This document shows, one piece after another, positions 53,102 to 60,826 of a stretch of 64,000 nt of DNA. The translations under genes and the position numbers were made by a program. Where the stretch lies: contig NZ_LSHX01000052.1 of the NCBI RefSeq assembly GCF_001555965.1, forward strand, positions 61,001 to 125,000, read 5' to 3'. The stretch comes from Sphingomonas sp. CCH21-G11. Lineage in GTDB: Bacteria; Pseudomonadota; Alphaproteobacteria; Sphingomonadales; Sphingomonadaceae. How positions within the stretch are numbered: position 1 is the stretch's first letter; the number at the start of each line of letters is the position of its first letter. Under the pieces are notes generated by a model. It saw nothing but the letters and a program-made list of their open reading frames with translations. It did no database searches and was not told the origin of the DNA.

Positions 53102-53152
53102 CTTCGCAACCTGACTACAGGAAAAATCTTCGCAACCTGACTACAGGAAAAA
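53101..53152. repeat. 26-bp perfect tandem duplication at the tdnA2/tdnB junction
   Basis: The 26-bp unit tcttcgcaacctgactacag + gaaaaa occurs twice in a row (53101-53126 and 53127-53152). It contains the tdnA2 stop codon region (TAG at 53141-53143) and the leader of tdnB, so the tdnB start has moved from about 14 to 40 nt from the tdnA2 stop. Exact identity suggests a recent event. Confidence 0.9.
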
Positions 53153-53728
53153 GGAGTTATTGCCCTGAGGCGCATCACAATTGAGCAAATTCACCTGCTT
53201 CACGACGATCTTCCAATCGTTTTGATAGCGTCGCAAGGCAAAGCCGTACCATCCGGCAAGAGTACGCAAATGGTCAGTCTGATGTTCTGCCATCATGAAG
53301 TTACATCTCACACGCCATTCGTCGGTCTGACCTGGTGCTGGCCAGATTTCCAGAGCCCCGCAAATACGGGAGGTTCGTGAAACGGGCCACTGTGAATATG
53401 CCAGCCCGGTTCCCAGCCGGGCTACCCGGTCAATCAGGCGACGGCGGTCGTGAAATTCAAGGGTCACCTTCTTGCGCGGGTCAGCGGCATCGCGTTCAGC
53501 CGGTATCCAGTACGCACAGTGGTCATCGTAGAGCGTAAGCCAGCGATCAAAGTGCTGGTCATCCAGCAGCCTGCATTCCCGGCTGACAAGGTGCATGATG
53601 GCGCGTTCGGTGTCGATATCTACAGGCGCTGTGCATCGGTCAGTGCTATGCCGAAAATCAGTCGATAACTCAACCAGCCAATCATAAAAGCGCTGGTTCA
53701 CATAGCTTGAATCGGGTTCATATTTCAT
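53141..53728 (-). CDS. tdnA2: Aniline dioxygenase beta (small) subunit
   Basis: A 195-residue protein from the ATG at 53728 (MKYEPDSSYVNQRFYDWLVE), with the NTF2-like beta-subunit fold of ring-hydroxylating dioxygenases: RECRLLDDQHFDRWLTLYDD, YWIPAERDAADPRKKVTLEF and VRCNFMMAEHQTDHLRTLAG. It forms the structural partner of TdnA1. An alternative ATG at 53746 overlaps the end of tdnA1. Confidence 0.87.
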   Translation of the reverse strand: MKYEPDSSYVNQRFYDWLVELSTDFRHSTDRCTAPVDIDTERAIMHLVSRECRLLDDQHFDRWLTLYDDHCAYWIPAERDAADPRKKVTLEFHDRRRLIDRVARLGTGLAYSQWPVSRTSRICGALEIWPAPGQTDEWRVRCNFMMAEHQTDHLRTLAGWYGFALRRYQNDWKIVVKQVNLLNCDAPQGNNSFFL

Positions 53729-53742
53729 GCGTGCCTCCTGAA

Positions 53743-55074
53743 TCATAGTTTTGTTTTCTCAACGTTCAAAATGGGTTGTACCGACATCAGTGCCCGCCAT
53801 TTGTTGAAATAGGCCCGCATATGCAGCTCGGATGTGACCGGATTAGCGATAAGACCCGGTGCTTCTTCTTCATCTTTGCCGGTTTCAAAATGCCGGCTGA
53901 TATCAATCCATTCGTCATCCGGACTGGTTTCCATACCGCGCTGACACTCTTCAAAATTACTGGCGTCATCCATTTCGCCCATAATGGGAAAGTCTTCTTG
54001 TGTCCGCATGCGCATCGACTGCATGTCATCATCAGCATCGGCACGTTGTGTGGCATACCAGTGCACCAGGACGTCATTGGCTGAAACTGGTTGTAAAACT
54101 TGGATCTGGTTACCAATAAACAAAAGGTTGGGGAAAATGTTCAGGTTCATACCCGCTCCGACAGCACTGTCTAGCACTGCGCTGACTATTTCCGGTTTGT
54201 TCGTATTTCGAACATGAGCCTCGAAGGCTTCGCGACCGGGCTGCGGCCGCTGCTGGTTCCAGGCTGAGTCGTTATGCATGTCGGGGCGCTGGTCAATCAG
54301 CGTGTGGCCGTTACCCAAGTCATACAGCTTCATGTTTGAACGATCAGCGTCGGCAAAGTACGACATGTCGCCACCGCCATAGCGATCATTGGTCATTTTC
54401 AGCAACGACTGGTGTGAAAACGGCACGTGATAGCCGTCACCTGCATTGTCGTAAACCACTTTCCAGTTGCATTTGAGTTTGAAGCGCTGCGCACCGGCAA
54501 CGCACAGGTTTTCGTGCCCCCCTTGGTGGTTCAACCAGTCATCAATAAACCGTTTGGCATGGCCGAGGTGTTCTTCCAGTCCGGGTGCCTTGTCATTCAG
54601 TGTCGCAAACACCAGCCCTTTATAAATTGCCACTTGCGCTGGACGGGCCAAATGCATATCACGTGCTTTGAAGGTCTTTCCGTAGGCAGTTTTTCCAGGT
54701 ACACCAAACAGCTGTCCACGACTGTCGTACTTCCAGCCGTGATACGGACATGTAAACGTAGAGGCTGTCCCACCGGGTTCACGGCACACTGTTGCTGCAC
54801 GATGTGAGCAACGATTCGCAAATACGGTAACTTTGTTGTCCCCTTTACGGCTGACGACGAAATTACGTGTGCCTATCCATACTTGCTTGAAATCGTCTAT
54901 GCCCGGGATTTCGCTTAGGTGCAGCAAATATACCCAGTTCGCGGCAAAGACTCGATCCATTTCCAGCGCAAAAATATCGGGGTCGGTGTAAACCCGTCGA
55001 TGAACGCGATCTTGCTGGACGAGTTCATCTAACGCCAGGGCGTTTGAGCCCGGCCTTATAGCAGTGGTACTCAT
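53743..55074 (-). CDS. tdnA1: Aniline dioxygenase alpha (large) subunit, Rieske oxygenase
   Basis: A 443-residue protein. The Rieske centre is in ANRCSHRAATVCREPGGTAS and FTCPYHGWKYD (CxH ... CxxH). The mononuclear iron site is in YDNAGDGYHVPFSHQSLLK (D-x2-H-x4-H). It dioxygenates aniline to catechol with release of ammonia. It sits 31 nt downstream of tdnT. Whether substituted anilines are used cannot be told from the sequence. The name tdnA1 corresponds to atdA3 of other strains. Confidence 0.9.
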   Translation of the reverse strand: MSTTAIRPGSNALALDELVQQDRVHRRVYTDPDIFALEMDRVFAANWVYLLHLSEIPGIDDFKQVWIGTRNFVVSRKGDNKVTVFANRCSHRAATVCREPGGTASTFTCPYHGWKYDSRGQLFGVPGKTAYGKTFKARDMHLARPAQVAIYKGLVFATLNDKAPGLEEHLGHAKRFIDDWLNHQGGHENLCVAGAQRFKLKCNWKVVYDNAGDGYHVPFSHQSLLKMTNDRYGGGDMSYFADADRSNMKLYDLGNGHTLIDQRPDMHNDSAWNQQRPQPGREAFEAHVRNTNKPEIVSAVLDSAVGAGMNLNIFPNLLFIGNQIQVLQPVSANDVLVHWYATQRADADDDMQSMRMRTQEDFPIMGEMDDASNFEECQRGMETSPDDEWIDISRHFETGKDEEEAPGLIANPVTSELHMRAYFNKWRALMSVQPILNVEKTKL

Positions 55075-55105
55075 AATTTTTTCCCTAAATAAATGACGTG
55101 TCAGC

Positions 55106-55816
55106 TCATAGGTGACCGTCTTTCAACAGGCGCCGGATCAGCGCCAAAATGCCCTCCCGGTTCACCGGCTGTGTTGACTCGTGCTCGATGGCTTCCCATT
55201 GGGTTTGGTCAAACGCATCCCGGTGAAACGGCATGAACATTTTGCGTAGCCATGACGCATCTGATTCCGGGTGTCCCTGAATGGCCAGAAACCGGTTTTC
55301 GGCCAGAAAAATCTCGTGAGCAGCTGACGGTGATGACGCCAGAAGCACACTGTCTGGTGGCAGTTTCAGAACGCATTCACCATGACTTTGAACCAGCGTG
55401 ATGTCGTCTGTAATTTCGGGCCATTGTTGCGTGATCGAAGGCGACAACCACTTCAGAGATTCCACTCCTAGACGAAACTGACCGCTTTCGTTACGCCCGA
55501 CCCGGCCATCTAGTGCCGCCGCCAGAGCCTGGGCTCCGAAACAGATACCCACGACCGGTGCAGCAGAAGTTGCGCGGACGTCACGAATGAAGGCAAACAG
55601 GCGTTGAGTCAATGGGGCATCAAGGTCATCTACTACCGATTTTTCACTGCCGCTGATGACATAACCGTCATAATCCTTTACCTGCTCAGCAAAGTTAGGG
55701 TCGGCGGGAGACAGGACATCCCATTGCCCCGTACCGTCAGATAATTGACCCAGCATGTAGTCCCGATATTCCAGCAACATGTTGTCGGAACACCATATCA
55801 ATGCAAACTTTTTCAT
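55106..55816 (-). CDS. tdnT: Class I glutamine amidotransferase-like protein TdnT
   Basis: A 236-residue class I GATase-like protein with the nucleophile in VVGICFGAQALAAAL, the histidine/glutamate pair in FLAIQGHPESDASWLRK, and QSHGECVLKLP. Homologues TdnT/AtdA2 are required for aniline degradation; AtdA2-type proteins have been linked to hydrolysis of gamma-glutamylanilide, limiting its toxic accumulation. It lies between tdnQ and tdnA1, as in known clusters. Confidence 0.87.
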   Translation of the reverse strand: MKKFALIWCSDNMLLEYRDYMLGQLSDGTGQWDVLSPADPNFAEQVKDYDGYVISGSEKSVVDDLDAPLTQRLFAFIRDVRATSAAPVVGICFGAQALAAALDGRVGRNESGQFRLGVESLKWLSPSITQQWPEITDDITLVQSHGECVLKLPPDSVLLASSPSAAHEIFLAENRFLAIQGHPESDASWLRKMFMPFHRDAFDQTQWEAIEHESTQPVNREGILALIRRLLKDGHL

Positions 55817-55854
55817 AACTGTCCATATGCGATGTGTCTGCTGCGGCTACGCAT

Positions 55855-57330
55855 TTACATCAATTCAAAATATTCGCGGTGTTCCCATTCGGTAACCTCG
55901 TCTTGCTGCATGTCGACCTCGCCTTCAGCGGCCACAAAGCGTTGCCATTCGCTACGACGTAAATGCAGCCAATAATCGATGAACTTGTCACCAAAGGCTT
56001 CGCGGTAGAAGCTTGAAGACTCAAGGGCGTCAAGTGCCTGCGACAGGTTTACGGGCAACGAGCTCACACTGGACTCGTACGGCGATTCAACGGGTTGGCC
56101 GGGGTCAAGCTGGCGCCGGATACCATCAAGGCCGGCAAAAATTTGTGATGCAAGGTACAGGTACGGATTGGCCGCGGGTTCACCGGCACGGTTTTCAACA
56201 CGGCTGGCGTTATCGCCGGGCGCGGAAATTACTCGCGCCATGGCAGCACGGTTATCAATACCCCAGGTCATACGATCAGGGGCCAGTGAATACGGGCGAC
56301 GACGGCGATAACCATTGATGGTGGGTGTCGTGAAACTTGATGCTGGCCCGGCATGCTCAAGCAAACCCGCCACATACGATAGGCCGGTCGGTGACAAGGC
56401 ATCGTTCCCGGTGGGAACAAACAGATTCGTGCCTGTTATTTTGTCGTTCAGAGATTGATGCAGATGCCAGCCAGAAGCATAAAAACCGGCAATTTTTGGC
56501 TTACACATAAAACTGGCCAAATAACCGTTGCGCCGGCAGATTTGCTTGACTGCATTGCGGAACAGCACCATCGTATCGGCCACATTCATCCCGCTCATGA
56601 CATCAAACGTAGTTTCCATCTGGCTTGGCGCCCATTCATCCTCGATACTGCGCAGCGGCATGCCCAGAGCCAGAACATGATCGCGGATAGTGGACATTAG
56701 CGGTTCGACCTCATCAAGGTGGTTTTCCAGCAAGTAGGAATAACCTTTGGCAACCGGCATGACCTTGGGAGGTGCTGCTGGTGTGCCAGGTCCACCCAGC
56801 GTTTCTGGTTCAAGACATGGATCAACAATACGTGTGAGGTACCACTCAACCTCAAGACCGGCCTTAAATTCGCAGCCCATATCGCTGGCTTCTTGCAAGG
56901 CCTTTTTAAGAATTGCGCGCGGGCTCAATGCAAACGGTTTGCCGCTGCGCATGTACAAATCGGCCAGCATCCAGCCGGTACGATCGGCCCACGGCAAAAT
57001 GCGAAACGTGGTCGGGTCAGGGACCATCACGACACTAGGGCTGCCAGACAGCTCCGAGTCGCCAAAGCCACCTCCGGCCTGAAACGGGTTGAATACAATG
57101 GCGCTGGCCGTATCGAAAAAGAACGGTGCCATCGTGACTTCAGATCCGCTTGAAAACGCTGACTTAAGTGCGGCAACCGACAGCATTTTGCCGCGCAACA
57201 ACCCGTACTGATCGGGCCACGACAAGCGGATCATGCGGATGTCCGCCTGTTCAATCTGTTGCAGTACGTTCTGGACTGCATCCCGGTACGCTGTTGTCAA
57301 CAGACCGTTTCTTTCTATAAAACCAGCCAT
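55855..57330 (-). CDS. tdnQ: Glutamine-synthetase-like gamma-glutamylanilide synthase TdnQ
   Basis: A 491-residue glutamine synthetase-like protein: FKAGLEVEWYLTRIVDPCLE with the metal-binding glutamates, GWHLHQSLND (histidine ATP site), and TPTINGYRRRRPYSLAPDRM with NRAAMARVISAPGDNASRVE (glutamate-binding arginines). TdnQ/AtdA1 proteins join aniline and glutamate in an ATP-dependent way, the first step of oxygenative aniline metabolism. Preceded by the ribosome site GGAAGGA. First gene of the cluster. Confidence 0.9.
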   Translation of the reverse strand: MAGFIERNGLLTTAYRDAVQNVLQQIEQADIRMIRLSWPDQYGLLRGKMLSVAALKSAFSSGSEVTMAPFFFDTASAIVFNPFQAGGGFGDSELSGSPSVVMVPDPTTFRILPWADRTGWMLADLYMRSGKPFALSPRAILKKALQEASDMGCEFKAGLEVEWYLTRIVDPCLEPETLGGPGTPAAPPKVMPVAKGYSYLLENHLDEVEPLMSTIRDHVLALGMPLRSIEDEWAPSQMETTFDVMSGMNVADTMVLFRNAVKQICRRNGYLASFMCKPKIAGFYASGWHLHQSLNDKITGTNLFVPTGNDALSPTGLSYVAGLLEHAGPASSFTTPTINGYRRRRPYSLAPDRMTWGIDNRAAMARVISAPGDNASRVENRAGEPAANPYLYLASQIFAGLDGIRRQLDPGQPVESPYESSVSSLPVNLSQALDALESSSFYREAFGDKFIDYWLHLRRSEWQRFVAAEGEVDMQQDEVTEWEHREYFELM

Positions 57331-57396
57331 TTGTTCCTTCCTGGCGCCGTGGTGACCTGCGTGATGTTTGCATTTTTTTTATAACGATTCGAGTTA

Positions 57397-57410
57397 TCTC
57401 ACAAGTGAGA
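57397..57410. promoter_or_regulatory. Palindrome TCTCAC-AA-GTGAGA upstream of tdnQ
   Basis: A perfect inverted repeat lies 67 bp before the tdnQ start in an AT-rich stretch (57373-57415). It is a candidate binding site for TdnR or an unknown regulator. It is not followed by a T-run in the right position, so a terminator is less likely. No clear -35/-10 was identified. Confidence 0.4.
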
Positions 57411-57549
57411 AAACACATCTTGTCAGAACTACGGCGCACGTTGAATAACACCGTTGCAAACCCGCTTTGCACAAACGCCAATTCCTGGTGGGTATCACTA
57501 AGGCGGCTATTCGTTCAGATCAGGGTTATTCCGGGGGTATGAAAATAGC

Positions 57550-58429
57550 GGCTCTGTTGCAAAAATCGTGAAGCTTGAGCATGCTTGGCGGAGATTGGAC
57601 GGACGGAACGATGACGGATTTCAAGTGGCGCCATTTCCAGGGTGATGTGATCCTGTGGGCGGTGCGCTGGTATTGTCGCTATCCGATCAGCTATCGCGAC
57701 CTTGAGGAAATGCTGGCGGAACGCGGCATTTCGGTCGACCATACGACGATCTATCGCTGGGTCCAGTGCTACGCCCCGGAGATGGAGAAGCGGCTGCGCT
57801 GGTTCTGGCGGCGTGGCTTTGATCCGAGCTGGCGCCTGGATGAAACCTACGTCAAGGTGCGGGGCAAGTGGACCTACCTGTACCGGGCAGTCGACAAGCG
57901 GGGCGACACGATCGATTTCTACCTGTCGCCGACCCGCAGCGCCAAGGCAGCGAAGCGGTTCCTGGGCAAGGCCCTGCGAGGCCTGAAGCACTGGGAAAAG
58001 CCTGCCACGCTCAATACCGACAAAGCGCCGAGCTATGGTGCAGCGATCACCGAATTGAAGCGCGAAGGAAAGCTGGACCGGGAGACGGCCCACCGGCAGG
58101 TGAAGTATCTCAATAACGTGATCGAGGCCGATCACGGAAAGCTCAAGATACTGATCAAGCCGGTGCGCGGTTTCAAATCGATCCCCACGGCCTATGCCAC
58201 GATCAAGGGATTCGAAGTCATGCGAGCCCTGCGCAAAGGACAGGCTCGCCCCTGGTGCCTGCAGCCCGGCATCAGGGGCGAGGTGCGCCTTGTGGAGAGA
58301 GCTTTTGGCATTGGGCCCTCGGCGCTGACGGAGGCCATGGGCATGCTCAACCACCATTTCGCAGCAGCCGCCTGATCGGCGCAGAGCGACAGCCTACCTC
58401 TGACTGCCGCCAATCTTTGCAACAGAGCC
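57550..58429 (+). mobile_element. IS6100, copy 2
   Basis: An 880-bp IS6100 with the same inverted repeats, transposase and orientation as copy 1. Its left flank is aaaatagc; its right flank is gttccggg, the 8-bp repeat also present at 41391-41398. Copies 1 and 2 enclose the tdn cluster as a direct-repeat pseudo-compound transposon of about 8.3 kb (50133-58429). Confidence 0.95.
57581..58375 (+). CDS. tnpA: IS6100 transposase (copy 2)
   Basis: A 264-residue DDE transposase whose translation is identical to that of copy 1, with LDETYVKVRG, TLNTDKAPSYG and NNVIEADHGKLK. Start alternatives are the TTG at 57575 and the ATG at 57611. It may have produced the insertion into the SIR2 gene. Confidence 0.95.
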   Translation: MLGGDWTDGTMTDFKWRHFQGDVILWAVRWYCRYPISYRDLEEMLAERGISVDHTTIYRWVQCYAPEMEKRLRWFWRRGFDPSWRLDETYVKVRGKWTYLYRAVDKRGDTIDFYLSPTRSAKAAKRFLGKALRGLKHWEKPATLNTDKAPSYGAAITELKREGKLDRETAHRQVKYLNNVIEADHGKLKILIKPVRGFKSIPTAYATIKGFEVMRALRKGQARPWCLQPGIRGEVRLVERAFGIGPSALTEAMGMLNHHFAAAA

Positions 58430-58799
58430 GTTCCGGGAATTTCAGTCCCGGATCGTGCGCGAGCAGAGCGTTCTCATCACGGCCGGCTACGCCTTCGGCG
58501 ACGAGCACCTGAACAACATCATCTATCAGGCTCTGACGATCCCGACCTTCCGCTTGGTGATCTTTGCGGCGCCCGACACGGAGGGAGAGATCGCCAAGCT
58601 GCGGGCGCTGCGCGATCCGCGCATTTGGATCATTGGAGGCAATGGCCCTGCCGACGGGACGAGGGCGCACTACTTCGACATGATCGTCGAGCATTTCATG
58701 CCCCAGCGCCCCAGCGACAGGATTGATGATGCCGTCCGCAAGGTGTTGTCGGAGCTGGCGCCGAAAAGGGACGACGAGACGAAGGATGGCGAAGCATGA
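58430..58799 (+). pseudogene. SIR2-family NADase, 3' part
   Basis: It begins with the right gttccggg repeat, then reads EFQSRIVREQSVLITAGYAF GDEHLNNIIYQALTIPTFRL, which is the typical SIR2 C-terminal Rossmann part (ITAGYAFGDEHLN), and ends at TGA 58797-58799 with a 4-nt overlap to herA. It is the continuation of the 5' part at 40438-41398. Internal starts (58455) could give a 114-residue fragment, unlikely to be active. Its stop/start overlap with herA may still influence herA translation. Confidence 0.93.
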
Positions 58800-60826
58800 G
58801 CCACGACGATCGCAAGCGGGCGATCGGCAAGGTGGTCTCGGTTGCAGCCGACCGCTTTGTCGTCGAGATGCACGTCGGCACCGATAACTTCACGGTCGTC
58901 GGCTTCGACGACGTGCATTATGTGGCGCGACTGGGATCATTCCTGATGATTCCGTCGCAGTCGGAATATGTCGTGGTCGAGGTTGTCGGCCTGCGTGAGC
59001 GCGATGCGAGCACGCCTTCCGAGCGGGGCGATTTCGACCGGGCCGGCTCCTCGAAATATCTGGACGTGGTGCCCGTCGGCATGTTGCCGATGCGCGGCGG
59101 CGCGTTCCGCTTCGGTGTGTCGGTTTTCCCGTCTCTGTATGCGGACGCACTGTATGCGCTGGATGGCGAGCTCGATCGCATCTTTGAGACCGAGACCGCC
59201 GTCGAGCCGTCAGTCGGCCCGGATGGCGGCGCTTGCCAACCCGAAGGGGCCACGCGCTATCGGGTTCTACCGATCGGCAAGTCGGTGGTGTTCGAGGACT
59301 ACGACGTCAAAGTTCGTCTGAACGAGTTCTTCGGCGGTCATGTCGCGGTCCTGGGCAATACCGGCAGCGGTAAATCCTGCACGGTCGCCTCGGTCTTGCA
59401 GTCCCTTTTCAGCAAACCGGACGAACATCACGCTCGCGGAGCGACGTTTATCGTCTTCGACGTGAATGGCGAGTATCACGAGGCGCTTTCTCCTTTGGCA
59501 AAAGACGGCGGCATCGGCGTCCATCGCGTAATCCTTGATGGGACGACCGCTGGCTTTCGGATGCCGCATTGGTTCCTGGAAATGGCAGAGTGGGAACTGC
59601 TTTTGCAGGCGAGCGAGCGAACGCAACTGCCGGTCCTTCGGACGGCGTTAGGTCTGACAAGTCTCTTTCATGCCAACACGCCAGACGCTCTGGCTCTGCG
59701 CGAGCACTTTGTCGCCACTTGCATCATCGAGTGCTTTCGAGGTGCGGATGGCGACTCCCCAGTGTCGAAGTTTCAGCGCGTCGTTTCTCTTCTTCAGAAG
59801 TATCCGACGAACGATCTGAATATGGCGTTGTTGAACCGCTTCAATCCGAATTTTCAATACGGAAATTTTTCTGGCAACAACCAATCGGCATTTCTGGATG
59901 AAGTAAGGAAGAAGCTCCGGGAGGATGCTCCCTTACCAGCCTACAATCGGACGCCGTTCTCTTTCGATGAGCTGCACGAATGTCTGGATTTCGCGATCCT
60001 TTATGAGGAGGCTCACGGCAACCGCCAAATCCGAGATTACTGCTCTTCCATGGTCACGCGGCTCAGATCTCTCCAGGAGAGGACCGAATATGCCTTTTTA
60101 CGTCACGAAGGAGCTGACGTTGGTGCGGCTGTAAGCGATCTGGAATTCTTGACCAACATCGTCGGTCTGGGAAGGGTTGTTGGCGAAGCGTTCACCAAAC
60201 GCAATCAAGTCATTATCATTGATCTGAACTCCGTCGAAGATGAAATCGTTGAGTTGGTCAGTGCGGTCATCGCACGCATGCTTTTTCGGTTCCTTCGCCA
60301 TGCGGAACCAAGAAACCGTTTCCCGATACATCTGCTCCTCGAAGAGGCTCACAGGTACGTTGCCTCAACGCCCTCCCGGTTTTCCATCGACGCAACCAAG
60401 ATATTCGAGCGCATCGCCAAGGAAGGGCGCAAGTACGGCATGTTCGTGCTCTTGGCATCGCAACGCCCGAGTGAACTGTCCAAGACGGTTCTCAGCCAGT
60501 GCTCCAATTTCCTGGTTCACCGCATCCAGAACCCCGACGATCTTTCTCAGATTCGGCAGATGACGCCGTTCATCTCGGATTCGGTCTTGAAGCGTTTGCC
60601 GTCATTGCCTCGGCAGCACGCGCTGGTGTTCGGAACATCGGTCAATCTCCCGACGACATTCAGGGTGCGGGAGGCATCACCGCGGCCGCGCAGCGACGAT
60701 ACCGCCGTGGTCGATTTGTGGTTCCACGAAGAAGGTCGAGCCGCCGACATTCGACTCGCTCCGGCCGATACCGCTGGAGGGGAGCCGATGGCAGTAAACG
60801 AAGCTTCAGACGATGACATCTTCTGA
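58796..60826 (+). CDS. HerA-like hexameric ATPase (DUF87)
   Basis: A 676-residue protein. The N-terminal HAS-barrel (GKVVSVAADRFVVEMHVGTD NF, FDDVHYVARLGSFLMIPSQS) is followed by Walker A HVAVLGNTGSGKSCTVASVL, FIVFDVNGEYHEAL, Walker B FPIHLLLEEAHRYV and the arginine finger region GRKYGMFVLLASQRPSELSK. HerA partners of SIR2 form large complexes that sense phage DNA or replication and activate NAD depletion. Since SIR2 is broken here, HerA has probably lost its partner, and its transcription now depends on sequence from IS6100. Confidence 0.92.
   Translation: MSHDDRKRAIGKVVSVAADRFVVEMHVGTDNFTVVGFDDVHYVARLGSFLMIPSQSEYVVVEVVGLRERDASTPSERGDFDRAGSSKYLDVVPVGMLPMRGGAFRFGVSVFPSLYADALYALDGELDRIFETETAVEPSVGPDGGACQPEGATRYRVLPIGKSVVFEDYDVKVRLNEFFGGHVAVLGNTGSGKSCTVASVLQSLFSKPDEHHARGATFIVFDVNGEYHEALSPLAKDGGIGVHRVILDGTTAGFRMPHWFLEMAEWELLLQASERTQLPVLRTALGLTSLFHANTPDALALREHFVATCIIECFRGADGDSPVSKFQRVVSLLQKYPTNDLNMALLNRFNPNFQYGNFSGNNQSAFLDEVRKKLREDAPLPAYNRTPFSFDELHECLDFAILYEEAHGNRQIRDYCSSMVTRLRSLQERTEYAFLRHEGADVGAAVSDLEFLTNIVGLGRVVGEAFTKRNQVIIIDLNSVEDEIVELVSAVIARMLFRFLRHAEPRNRFPIHLLLEEAHRYVASTPSRFSIDATKIFERIAKEGRKYGMFVLLASQRPSELSKTVLSQCSNFLVHRIQNPDDLSQIRQMTPFISDSVLKRLPSLPRQHALVFGTSVNLPTTFRVREASPRPRSDDTAVVDLWFHEEGRAADIRLAPADTAGGEPMAVNEASDDDIF

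Larger units (their letters stand above)
41399..58429. mobile_element. 17-kb catabolic insertion in the SIR2 gene (IS6100-bounded on the right)
   Basis: The insert holds the IS3 fragment, SRAP remnant, cat/pca cluster, IS6100 copy 1, tdn cluster and IS6100 copy 2. Both outer borders carry gttccggg. The right border is the IS6100 inverted repeat; the left border is the cut edge of IS3 orfB, with no IS6100 remnant. It probably entered as an IS6100 translocatable unit or cointegrate with later loss of the left IS6100; this history is inference. Confidence 0.75.
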
